The notes beneath the pieces were generated by a model, which worked only from the letters and a program-made list of their open reading frames with translations, searched no databases and had not been told where the DNA came from. Both the position numbers and the translations under genes were made by a program. From Bacteroidota bacterium (GTDB lineage: Bacteria; Bacteroidota; Bacteroidia; Bacteroidales; WCHB1-69), in the NCBI GenBank assembly GCA_017860455.1, contig JAGDMF010000003.1, forward strand, positions 44,816-108,815: a DNA stretch of 64,000 nt, read 5' to 3'. Each line of letters starts with the position of its first letter. The first letter of the stretch is position 1. Of this stretch, positions 52,983 through 61,207 are shown piece by piece.

Positions 52983-53825
52983 TTATTTTAATGGGAGATC
53001 ACTATATATACCAGGTGGGCTAAAAAAATGCCATCTTCTTGTGCAATTTTCACAACCTTCAAGCCCTTCTTTAAACATTGTTTGTAACAATTTTGTAGAC
53101 ACATTTATCCTAAACAAATTAGCTAAAGTTTCGCCAGTTTTAGTTATACCAGTGTCATCAGTATATTCATATGTAAATTTAGTACCAGGAGCTTTTATAG
53201 AAAATCTCCAAGCTTTTATTTCTTCAGCAATTGTAGGACGATTAATATCCATTTTTCCTTTATCAATTCGACTTGCATGATATACTTCTTCAAATAATGT
53301 CGCTAATTGTCCAAATCCGCCTTCAGTTGTACATCTAGTCCCCTCTCCAATTGTAAAAATAATATCTATTGAATTATCACTACCAGGTAGAACAGCTCCA
53401 AAAACTTCACCTCCATTTCCATCAACTCCAGATAAATTCTCTTTGGTTCCTAATTTAAAATTATATTTAGTTTTTGACTTTTCTAATTGTCTATATTTTC
53501 TTGCAAAAGCACGATTATAATCTGGTGATTTCTTATCAATTAATGAATTTATATACGTCTTTGCCAACTCATCTACTTCTCCAATCTCCCTCCCATCCGG
53601 ATCCACCAAAATCACCGGATTATTGACACAATAGTTGTACGGTGACATACTGGGGTAATTATCACTCATCGGGTCTATAGAAAGCCAAATACTTAAACCG
53701 CTGTCATAATAACGTGCTCCAAAATAGCCATATCCAGTTTCCACATCTTTCTCTTTGCCGGAGAATGTGTATGGGGTGTTCCAAGAGGAGTTGCGTTGGT
53801 CAACCCAGTTTCCGTTTATGTTCAT
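52983..53825 (-). CDS. Orphan RHS-repeat-associated core with C-terminal toxin-like tip
   Basis: 280 aa from the ATG at 53825; an open frame reaches 53894, but its upstream part is translated dispersed repeat. It holds the end of an RHS core (GKEKDVETGYGYFGARYYD, WLSIDPMSDNYPSMSPYNYC, VDPDGRE) and then a variable tip of about 200 residues. The tip has FEEVYH, an ExxH resembling a zinc-peptidase helix but lacking the first His. The giant RHS/YD-repeat N-terminus that normally carries and delivers the tip is absent, so this is an orphan module or a truncated gene. The MORN-like gene downstream may be its immunity partner. No signal peptide is seen. Confidence 0.75.
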   Translation of the reverse strand: MNINGNWVDQRNSSWNTPYTFSGKEKDVETGYGYFGARYYDSGLSIWLSIDPMSDNYPSMSPYNYCVNNPVILVDPDGREIGEVDELAKTYINSLIDKKSPDYNRAFARKYRQLEKSKTKYNFKLGTKENLSGVDGNGGEVFGAVLPGSDNSIDIIFTIGEGTRCTTEGGFGQLATLFEEVYHASRIDKGKMDINRPTIAEEIKAWRFSIKAPGTKFTYEYTDDTGITKTGETLANLFRINVSTKLLQTMFKEGLEGCENCTRRWHFFSPPGIYSDLPLK

Positions 53826-53855
53826 CAATGTATTTAACTTGTTGTTTAGAAGCGA

Positions 53856-53863
53856 CAAATATA
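53856..53863 (-). promoter_or_regulatory. -7 box (TATATTTG) at the edge of repeat copy 4, facing the RHS tip
   Basis: The minus strand reads GTTGTATATTTGTCGC, 30 bases before the ATG at 53825, supporting that start rather than 53894. Confidence 0.6.
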
Positions 53864-54019
53864 CAACTTTTTTAATAACTTCACTTTTTTTCAATTTTTT
53901 TTTAACACTAAGGACACAATGATCTTAATCTCAGAGGCCTCAGTGGAAAAACACTTAGTGATCTCTGTGTTAAAAAAATGAAAAATGAAAAATTGAACAC
54001 ACGAGCACATGAGCAATCG
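53856..54019. repeat. Dispersed composite repeat, copy 4
   Basis: Modules: CAAATATACAACTTTTTTAA, AACACTAAGGACACAATGAT, CTCAGAGGCCTCAGTGG, CACTTAGTGATCTCTGTGT, two AATGAAA heptamers, then ACACGAGCACATGAGCAATCG. Same order and orientation as copies 1 and 3. The gap 53895-54534 holds this copy, the hairpin array, the GC-rich element and one promoter; I see no gene in it. Confidence 0.88.
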
Positions 54020-54181
54020 ACCCTCATTTTGCTATTCTATTAAATGGTTGGTGGCGATTTTTGTAAAATATTCTGTTTTTGGTATATTTATTGAAATGCT
54101 GATTTGGCTAAGGATCTGTACCAATCATTTATCAGAATAGATATCAATACTTCAAAAAATAGCATGTTTGGTTATTTGCTA

Positions 54182-54303
54182 AATACCAATATAACGCTCC
54201 GCTGGAGCGGGTTCGTTTTGTCGGAATTTGGTTAGCTACAAAGGTGGCGCTCCTACGGAGCTACTTTTAGACAGCAGACTGCAGTCAGCGGTCTGCAGAC
54301 GAG
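54182..54303 (-). repeat. Hairpin-repeat array (right copy, inverted)
   Basis: Hairpins CGCTCC-GCT-GGAGCG (54195-54209) and GCTCC-TAC-GGAGC (54249-54261) are 53 bp apart centre to centre. With the shared AAACGAACCCGCT, CACCTTTGTAGC and TTATATTGGTA words they mirror the array at 51671 in reverse order. The outer edge carries phased heptamers AGACAGC, AGACTGC, AGTCAGC, GGTCTGC, AGACGAG (54269-54303). Confidence 0.8.
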
Positions 54304-54318
54304 CATTTAAAGGATTTC

Positions 54319-54497
54319 GTAGAACGTAGAACGTCGCATTAGGGCGGAGGCCAGATACCCCGCAAGTTGAGCTGCTTAGGGGATGACGGATCGGGCAGAG
54401 CGACGGAGGAGCTCCTGCCCGGCCGATCAGACCCTGGCAGCGAAACGAGGAGTATGGGCCGGAGACCGACGGCGAGCTTGCGAGCCGGAATGCCCAA
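54319..54497. repeat. GC-rich element copy B
   Basis: Two GTAGAAC heptamers lead into GTCGCATTAGG, CGGAGGCCAGATACCCC and a strongly GC-rich interior with GAGGAGCTCC and GGGCAG to CTGCCC pairings, ending GGAGACCGACGGCGAGCTTG and GAGCCGGAATGCCCAAA. The ends match copy A at 21809-22014; the interior does not. GGCGAGCTTGCGAGCC is itself a hairpin. The GC content is far above the surroundings. Confidence 0.75.
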
Positions 54498-54505
54498 ATA
54501 TTTCG

Positions 54506-54513
54506 TATCTTTG
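54506..54513 (+). promoter_or_regulatory. -7 box (TATCTTTG) before the M6-like peptidase
   Basis: TATCTTTGCAAG lies 21 bases before the ATG at 54535, supporting this start over an upstream in-frame ATG at 54367 inside the GC-rich repeat. Confidence 0.65.
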
Positions 54514-54534
54514 CAAGTTTTAAAAAAAAGAAAC

Positions 54535-56349
54535 ATGAAAAAAGTTATTTCAACACTCCTTTTGACTGTTGTTTTGGGATTTTTCCTTAGAGCTGCCTAT
54601 ATTGAAAAACTTCCAGTTACACTAATTCAACCTAATGGAGATACATTATACTGCTTTGCAACCGGCGACGATTATTACCAATGGCTGCATGATGAAAAAA
54701 ATTATACCATCATGTTAGATGTTCATACCGGATATTTCGTTTATGCAAATCTCATAGATGGAAATTTGGTTCCTACCCAATTGGTTCCGGGAAAAGATCA
54801 ACCCGATTCTTTCCTGACTCCGGGATTGAATATCTCATCTGAAAAAATGTTGGCTTTGAGAAAAAAAATGGAAGATCAGGTTCCTAAGAATATTTCAAGG
54901 AATAGAGGTCCTAACATTGGAACCATGAATAACATCGTGATTTTTATCCGCTTTTCTGATGATACCGATTTTTCAACTCTTTTTACAGATGTGGATCAGA
55001 AATTTAATGATTCATCAGATGTAAATGCCGTTTCGGTCTATAATTATGTAAAAAATGTGTCATACCAACAAATGTATGTTTTGACTCATTTCTATCCTGC
55101 TCCAGTTGGAAATCAAATCATCTCATTTCAAGATATTTATCCCAGAAATTACTACTTGCCTTATTCTGAAACAAATCTTAACGGATATCAAAACAATGAT
55201 ACAGTAAACCAAAGGACAGAAAGGGAACATAATTTGCTGGTGAGAGCTGTGGAGTCTGTTCAAAATCTAATTCCAAATACGATAGATTTTGATTATGATG
55301 ATGATGGCAATATCGACAATATCAGTTTCATCGTTAAAGGTGAAGTGGGTGACTGGGCAGATCTTTTATGGCCTCATCGCTGGTCCCTTTTTTCAGACAG
55401 TATTACTGTTAACGATTTAAGAGTGTGGGATTATAACTTTTTGTTAGCCAACACTTCTTACTTTAATACCTCTACCATGTCTCATGAACTTCTACACACT
55501 TTCGGATTTCCTGATCTATACAGATATGGGTATAATGGAACTCCGGTTGGTCAATGGGATATAATGGCCGGAAATGCTACCCCTCCTCAACAATCCAACA
55601 TCTACTGCAAATGGAAATATGGACATTGGATCAATGAGATTCCTGAGATTACCCATGCCGGTTTTTACACCCTTTATCCTAATCAGGGAAACAAAGAGAG
55701 ATCCTCTTATAAAATTGCATCATCCAATCCCGATGAATTTTTTGTATTGGAATTTAGAAGAAAACTACTTCCATTCGACAGCGGTATTCCAAATAGTGGC
55801 GTTTTAATATACCGAATCAACAGTTTGTATAATGGAAATGCCGGAACCAATCTGACCGATATTTTTGATGAAGTGTATTTATACAGATACAATGGAACTA
55901 CTGAAGAGGAAGGATCGTTAAATACAGCTGCATTTTATGGCAATAACTCCCTTTTACATCAATTTAATCCCTGGACAAACCCCAGCACATTCCTTACCGA
56001 CGGAACCGTTTGTTATTTTGAACTCAACCAATTTACAACCCGATTGGCTGATAGTATCACTTTTTACTATAATCCGGATCCCATTTCAGTGAATGAATAC
56101 AGTGTTTTCAATTCTGAGATCACCATTTTCCCAAACCCTGCAGAAAGTCAACTATTTGTTCAATTTCAAAACCTTGATTTTGAACCTGTAAACTACTCAA
56201 TTTTTGATGCTGTTGGTAAAGAAGTGGGTCATGGAATTTTTAGTGAACCACAATCTGAATTGAATATTGAAAAACTGCAATCCGGAATATATCTGATTCA
56301 AATAGTTAATCATAACCAAAACAAAGTATATAAATTTTTAAAAAAATAG
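54535..56349 (+). CDS. Secreted M6-like metallopeptidase with T9SS sorting domain
   Basis: 604 aa from 54535. A short hydrophobic signal segment (MKKVISTLLLTVVLGFFLRA) is followed by a region with DTLYCFATGDDYYQWLHD typical of M6 (immune inhibitor A-like) peptidases of Bacteroidota, and the zinc motif HELLH (H317, E318, H321) within SHELLHTFGFPDLYRYG. The C-terminal 75 residues are a type IX sorting domain (EITIFPNPAESQLFVQF, LQSGIYLIQIVN). It should be a surface or released protease. It is followed 6 bases later by sufE, though the functions are unrelated. Confidence 0.9.
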   Translation: MKKVISTLLLTVVLGFFLRAAYIEKLPVTLIQPNGDTLYCFATGDDYYQWLHDEKNYTIMLDVHTGYFVYANLIDGNLVPTQLVPGKDQPDSFLTPGLNISSEKMLALRKKMEDQVPKNISRNRGPNIGTMNNIVIFIRFSDDTDFSTLFTDVDQKFNDSSDVNAVSVYNYVKNVSYQQMYVLTHFYPAPVGNQIISFQDIYPRNYYLPYSETNLNGYQNNDTVNQRTEREHNLLVRAVESVQNLIPNTIDFDYDDDGNIDNISFIVKGEVGDWADLLWPHRWSLFSDSITVNDLRVWDYNFLLANTSYFNTSTMSHELLHTFGFPDLYRYGYNGTPVGQWDIMAGNATPPQQSNIYCKWKYGHWINEIPEITHAGFYTLYPNQGNKERSSYKIASSNPDEFFVLEFRRKLLPFDSGIPNSGVLIYRINSLYNGNAGTNLTDIFDEVYLYRYNGTTEEEGSLNTAAFYGNNSLLHQFNPWTNPSTFLTDGTVCYFELNQFTTRLADSITFYYNPDPISVNEYSVFNSEITIFPNPAESQLFVQFQNLDFEPVNYSIFDAVGKEVGHGIFSEPQSELNIEKLQSGIYLIQIVNHNQNKVYKFLKK

Positions 56350-56355
56350 CAACTT

Positions 56356-56781
56356 ATGACATTACAAGAAGCGGAAAAGCAGATCATTGAAGAGTTTGAT
56401 CTGTTTGAAGACTGGATGGATAAATACAACTATATCATTGAGTTAGGAAAAGAACTTCCCCTTATTGATTCCAAATACAAAACACAACAGTATTTAATTG
56501 CAGGATGCCAATCCCAGGTTTGGCTACAGGCATCTTATGAAAACGGAATTGTCACTTTCACTGCAGACAGTGACGCGATTATCACTAAAGGGATTGTAAA
56601 TTTACTGATCCGGGTTTTATCCGGAAGAACACCAAAGGAGATTATTGATGCCCCTTTGGCTTATTTAGATCAGATAGGGATTAAAAACCATCTTTCTCCT
56701 ACAAGATCGAATGGACTGGCATCGATGATCAAACAGATGAAAATGTTTGCTTTGGCATTCGACATGAAGAAAGAATCATAA
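56356..56781 (+). CDS. sufE: SufE family cysteine desulfurase sulfur acceptor
   Basis: 141 aa. SufE takes persulfide sulfur from the desulfurase SufS for Fe-S cluster assembly. The acceptor cysteine is C51 in AGCQSQVW; the following FTADSDAIITKGIVNLLI and SGRTPKEI are family hallmarks. Full length. The rest of the suf operon is not here. It lies between two peptidase genes and 1 base before the M16 gene. Cytoplasmic; strong call. Confidence 0.94.
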   Translation: MTLQEAEKQIIEEFDLFEDWMDKYNYIIELGKELPLIDSKYKTQQYLIAGCQSQVWLQASYENGIVTFTADSDAIITKGIVNLLIRVLSGRTPKEIIDAPLAYLDQIGIKNHLSPTRSNGLASMIKQMKMFALAFDMKKES

Positions 56782-56782
56782 C

Positions 56783-58024
56783 ATGGGAATCCCTTTTCAA
56801 AGATACATTTTATCCAACGGATTGCGTTTAATCGTGCATGAAGACCACACCACTCCTTTGGTATCATGCAATATTGTTTATAAAGTGGGATCAAGGGATG
56901 AGAATCCTGAACAAACCGGAATGGCCCATCTTCTGGAACATTTTATGTTTTGCGGATCGAAACATATTGAGGATTTCGATACCCATCTTCAGAATGTTGG
57001 AGCAATCAATAATGCCTATACATCACAGGATCTCACTTGCTATTACATCACCTTACCTGCTATCAATATTGAAACAGCTTTATGGCTGGAATCGGATCGG
57101 ATGTTATCACTTGGTTTTAATCAGGAACAACTAGATATTCAGAAAAATGTGGTGATGGAAGAGTTTAAAGAAAACTTTTTAAACCGACCTTATGGAGATT
57201 TATGGAGTTTATTTTATGAAGTTGTTTTTAAAAAACATCCCTATCAGTGGCTCCCCATTGGGAAAGAGTTATCTCATATCGAAAAGGTTGAGATGCCTAA
57301 TGTTAAATCTTTTTATAATCGGTTTTATAATCCCAATAATGCAGTGATCACCATTGCCGGCAATGTTCAATTTGAGAATGCAGTAGCTTTAGTTGAAAAA
57401 TGGTTCGGAGATATTCCTGTGGGAATTGAAATTGACCACAGTTATCCTAAAGAGGAGGAGCAAAAAGAATTACAATTGGTAGAAGTGTTCAGAGAGGTTC
57501 CTTATGATATGCTCATGAAAGGCTGGAGTATGTGTGGAAGAAGAGATCAGGATTTTTATGCTTTTGATATTTTATCAGATATGCTGGGAAGTGGACAATC
57601 TTCTTATTTGTATAAAGAGTTTGTGCTGGAACAAAAACTTTTTACTGATATTACGGCCTACATCACGGCAACGAATGATCCTGGTATTTTAGTTATCAGT
57701 GGAAGGCCCGCTGATGGAGTTGATCTAGAAACTGCAGATTCTGCATTAAATAACTTTATGTATCATTTTGACGGTGGGTCCAATCTTTCCGGTAATTTGC
57801 AAAAAGTAAAGAATAAAATAGAATCTCTCCTTCTCCATAATGAAATAAAAATTGAGGATCGGGCATCCATTTTGGCTATTTCTGAGAGTATTTCGTCTGT
57901 GGAAGAATTTGAAAACGATAAAGATAAGTACTTTGCTGTAACAGAGGAACAGATCTTAGATATAGTTAAAAGAAATATAATTTCGGAAAAAGAAAACACC
58001 CTTTTTTATCGAAAAAAAAAGTAA
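56783..58024 (+). CDS. M16 family zinc peptidase (PqqL/insulinase-like)
   Basis: 413 aa. The inverted zinc motif HLLEH (H49, E52, H53) and the downstream glutamate region NVVMEEFKENF are present, so this is a catalytic M16 subunit of processing-peptidase (M16B) length. The C-terminal M16_C domain follows from about residue 165. No signal peptide is seen. The usual inactive partner M16 gene is not adjacent, so it may act as a homodimer. The promoter for the TonB receptor overlaps its stop codon. Confidence 0.92.
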   Translation: MGIPFQRYILSNGLRLIVHEDHTTPLVSCNIVYKVGSRDENPEQTGMAHLLEHFMFCGSKHIEDFDTHLQNVGAINNAYTSQDLTCYYITLPAINIETALWLESDRMLSLGFNQEQLDIQKNVVMEEFKENFLNRPYGDLWSLFYEVVFKKHPYQWLPIGKELSHIEKVEMPNVKSFYNRFYNPNNAVITIAGNVQFENAVALVEKWFGDIPVGIEIDHSYPKEEEQKELQLVEVFREVPYDMLMKGWSMCGRRDQDFYAFDILSDMLGSGQSSYLYKEFVLEQKLFTDITAYITATNDPGILVISGRPADGVDLETADSALNNFMYHFDGGSNLSGNLQKVKNKIESLLLHNEIKIEDRASILAISESISSVEEFENDKDKYFAVTEEQILDIVKRNIISEKENTLFYRKKK

Positions 58025-58029
58025 ATTTG
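58022..58029 (+). promoter_or_regulatory. -7 box (TAAATTTG) overlapping the M16 stop codon
   Basis: TAAATTTGCGGAC lies 24 bases before the ATG at 58054 and matches TAnnTTTG. Confidence 0.6.
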
Positions 58030-58053
58030 CGGACTTTAAAAAAAATAAATCAA

Positions 58054-60333
58054 ATGAAGAAAATTCTTGGACTTTTTACCTTTTTAATCACCATAAACAC
58101 TATACTTTTTGCTCAATCGGGTATGATTAAAGGGTTTTTATACTACGATAACAATGGTGAACCGGTTAGTTATTGTATGGTTCAGTTAAAAGGAACTTCT
58201 TATGGGGCATTAACTGATCAAAATGGATCATTTGTGATCAGTAAAATCCCAAATGGAGTATATGTTCTTGAAACCAATATGGTGGGATATACTCCAATAT
58301 CTGACACTATTATCGTTGATAAAGGTACTATTTCAAAAAGATATTTTATTAAAGTTTCAGCAGTAAAAATCGGAGAAGTTGAAGTAACGGCTGAAGGACA
58401 ACGAAGAATTCAGGAAACCAGGATCTCTGTAATTAGTGTGACGCCAAAAGAGATGGCAAAAATGCCTTCTATTGGTGGTCAACCTGACTTTGCACAATTT
58501 TTACAAGTTTTTCCAGGTGTTGTTTCAACCGGAGACCAAGGGGGGCAACTCTATGTAAGAGGGGGAACACCCATTCAAAACATGTTACTATTTGACGGAA
58601 TGTTGATTTATAATCCTTTTCACTCTATTGGTTTGTTTTCCGTTTTTGATACAGAAATTATCAGTGCTGCTGATGTTTATACCGGTGGTTATGGTGCTGA
58701 GTTTGGAGGAAGAATTTCATCTGTAATGAATATAACTACCCGCGATGGAAACAAAAAAAGATTAGCCGGAAAAGTGGATGTGAACACTTTCGGTGCGAAA
58801 TTGTTATTGGAAGGTCCATTATTAAAATTGAATGAAACCAGAAAAACATCCATTTCCTATATTGCTTCCATAAAAGGATCCTATTTGGAACAATCATCAA
58901 AAATGTTTTATCCGTATTTATCCGGAAATGGACTCCCTTATAATTATTTTGATTTATATGGAAAAGTTTCATTAGGCGTAGAAAATGGTTCTAAAATCAG
59001 TATTTTTGGATTTAGATTTGATGATCAGGTTAATTTTCCTGATATTGCCCTCTATAATTGGAAAAACTGGGGATTTGGAACAAACTTTTTATTGGTACCG
59101 GGAACTGAACCCACCACTATTTCCGGAAGTATCTCATATAGTAACTATCTTTCCGGACTTAATGATGTGAATTATTATCCTAAAGAAAGCTCCATTGACG
59201 GATTTTTAGCAAACATGGGAATCAATTATTATTTAGGGAAAAGTGTTTTAAATGTTGGATTTGATTTAACAGGATATAAAGCAAAATATCAATTTTATAC
59301 TAAAGCCGGTTTATTACAATCCATTGAAGATTATACTACAGATGTAGCTCTTTTTGTGAAATATAAATACAATTTTAATGATCGTTTGTTAATTGAACCC
59401 GGTTTTAGATTTCAGTATTATGCTTCTTTGAGTGCAGCTGTACCTGAACCAAGAATCGCAATAAAATATAATGTAAATAAAGAAAAAACCATTCGACTCA
59501 AATTAGCAGCCGGCATATACTCTCAAAACTTTACAACCATAACTTCCGATAGAGATGTTGTCAGTTTGTTTTACGGTTTTTTATCCAGTCCTGAAGCTCT
59601 TCCGGATTCTTTTAATAGTCGCTATATGCAAGATTATCTACAAAAGGCTCAACATGTTATTTTTGGTATTGAGATGGATTTAATTAAATACACCACCATC
59701 AATATTGAAGGTTATTATAAAAATTTCTCACAATTAACAGTTGTAAACAGATATAAACTTTTTGAAACAGATCCAAATTATATTTGGGAAAACGGGAATG
59801 CTTACGGTGGAGATATTTCATTCAAATATGATCATAAAAACTTATATATTTGGGCAACCTATTCTTTAGGTTTTGTAAAAAGAAATGATGGAAAAGTGAC
59901 CTACAATCCTCACTTTGACAGACGTCATAATGTCAATATCCTGGCTTCCTATGCATTTGGAAAACAAGTCAGAAAAACCTGGCAATTAGATATTAGGTGG
60001 AATTATGGTTCAGGATTTCCATTTTCGCAAGATCAGGCCATTTACCCCCATTCTACATTGGGAGGAACAATCTCAGGTGATTATACTTCAGAAAATGAGG
60101 ATTTGTACTATTTGTTAGGGGACTTAAATGGTGGTAGACTTCCTTCCTATCAAAGAATGGATGCAGGTTTGAAAAAGAAGATTTTTATTGGCGAACACAA
60201 TGTAATTGATTTAAGTGCTTCTGTTACTAATGTTTACAACTACAAGAATATTTTCTATGTGGATAGAATTACATCCGAGAAAATTTATCAAATGCCATTC
60301 TTATACTCTTTTGGTGTTACCTGGAGTTTTTAA
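58054..60333 (+). CDS. TonB-dependent outer-membrane receptor with CarboxypepD-like domain
   Basis: 759 aa from the ATG at 58054; an upstream in-frame TTG (58027) lies within the promoter and is rejected. Signal peptide (MKKILGLFTFLITINTILFAQ), a carboxypeptidase-regulatory-like domain (about 22-100, PVSYCMVQLKGTSYGALTD), a plug domain (QLYVRGGTPIQNMLLFDG; GGYGAEFGGRIS) and a beta-barrel ending in a terminal Phe (YSFGVTWSF). It imports a ligand with TonB energy. No SusD partner follows, so a metal or small-molecule ligand is as likely as a glycan; the ligand is unknown. Confidence 0.92.
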   Translation: MKKILGLFTFLITINTILFAQSGMIKGFLYYDNNGEPVSYCMVQLKGTSYGALTDQNGSFVISKIPNGVYVLETNMVGYTPISDTIIVDKGTISKRYFIKVSAVKIGEVEVTAEGQRRIQETRISVISVTPKEMAKMPSIGGQPDFAQFLQVFPGVVSTGDQGGQLYVRGGTPIQNMLLFDGMLIYNPFHSIGLFSVFDTEIISAADVYTGGYGAEFGGRISSVMNITTRDGNKKRLAGKVDVNTFGAKLLLEGPLLKLNETRKTSISYIASIKGSYLEQSSKMFYPYLSGNGLPYNYFDLYGKVSLGVENGSKISIFGFRFDDQVNFPDIALYNWKNWGFGTNFLLVPGTEPTTISGSISYSNYLSGLNDVNYYPKESSIDGFLANMGINYYLGKSVLNVGFDLTGYKAKYQFYTKAGLLQSIEDYTTDVALFVKYKYNFNDRLLIEPGFRFQYYASLSAAVPEPRIAIKYNVNKEKTIRLKLAAGIYSQNFTTITSDRDVVSLFYGFLSSPEALPDSFNSRYMQDYLQKAQHVIFGIEMDLIKYTTINIEGYYKNFSQLTVVNRYKLFETDPNYIWENGNAYGGDISFKYDHKNLYIWATYSLGFVKRNDGKVTYNPHFDRRHNVNILASYAFGKQVRKTWQLDIRWNYGSGFPFSQDQAIYPHSTLGGTISGDYTSENEDLYYLLGDLNGGRLPSYQRMDAGLKKKIFIGEHNVIDLSASVTNVYNYKNIFYVDRITSEKIYQMPFLYSFGVTWSF

Positions 60334-60355
60334 GAAATTTTAAAAATTTTAGATT

Positions 60356-61198
60356 TTATTGTATAAAACTTCTTAGGAGCTCTATTTCCTGTTTCCAAAG
60401 TGAATCATCGGGCGTTTCCATAATAATTGGCATATTGTCAAAGCGTGGATCATTGATAAATCGTTTGAAAAAATCAATATCTAAAAATCCTTTTCCAATA
60501 CTATCATGTCTATCTACACGACTTCCATACTCCTTTTTAGTATCATTTAAATGGATCGCTTTCAAATAATTAGCCCCAACAATTTCATCAAATTCCTGAA
60601 AAGTCTTCTGGTATCCATCAACCGATTTTAGATCATATCCAGCAGAATAGGAATGGCAAGTATCAAGACACACACCAACTCTTGATTTATCTTCAACTTT
60701 ATCAATAATTTGAGCCAGGTGGACAAAGCTAAATCCTACATTGGTACCTTGACCGGCAGTATTTTCAATAACTGCAGTAACCCCTTTTGTTTTATCTAAA
60801 GCAATATTGATTGATTCTGAAATGGTTCTCAGGCAATCATCTAAACTGATTTTATTCAAATGACTTCCGGGATGGAAGTTTAAAAAAACTAAACCTAACT
60901 GTTCACACCTTTTCATCTCATCCAAGAATGCAGTTCTTGATTTTTGTAAGCCTTCAGATTCAGGATGACCAAGATTGATCAAGTAGCTATCGTGAGGAAG
61001 AATATGTTCAGGTAATATATTGAATTTGGTACAGTTTTCTTTAAAAAGCGCAATGCTTTTCGAAGAAAGAGGTGGAGCTTCCCATCTTTTTTGGTTTTTT
61101 GTAAAAAGTGCAAATGCATTTGCTCCGATAAGAGAAGCATTAACAGGGGCATTTTCAACACCACCCTCAGCACTAACATGAGCTCCGATATATTTCAT
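60356..61198 (-). CDS. nfo: Endonuclease IV (apurinic/apyrimidinic endonuclease)
   Basis: 280 aa, normal length. A three-metal AP endonuclease of base excision repair. The metal-site motifs are all present: GAHVSAEGG at the start, [36 protein letters not shown] and [11 protein letters not shown]. It acts on DNA in the cytoplasm. The gene converges with the TonB receptor (22-base gap) and follows gldG by 9 bases, so it is probably the last gene of the gldF-gldG transcript. Confidence 0.97.
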   Translation of the reverse strand: MKYIGAHVSAEGGVENAPVNASLIGANAFALFTKNQKRWEAPPLSSKSIALFKENCTKFNILPEHILPHDSYLINLGHPESEGLQKSRTAFLDEMKRCEQLGLVFLNFHPGSHLNKISLDDCLRTISESINIALDKTKGVTAVIENTAGQGTNVGFSFVHLAQIIDKVEDKSRVGVCLDTCHSYSAGYDLKSVDGYQKTFQEFDEIVGANYLKAIHLNDTKKEYGSRVDRHDSIGKGFLDIDFFKRFINDPRFDNMPIIMETPDDSLWKQEIELLRSFIQ

Positions 61199-61207
61199 AT
61201 CAATATA

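Noticed and set aside
53826..53894. N-terminal extension of the RHS-tip protein
   Set aside because: It translates the promoter-bearing dispersed repeat; the -7 box at 53856 places transcription start downstream of this ATG.
54367..54534. N-terminal extension of the M6-like peptidase
   Set aside because: The extension is the translated GC-rich repeat; a promoter at 54506 and a signal peptide at 54535 support the shorter protein.
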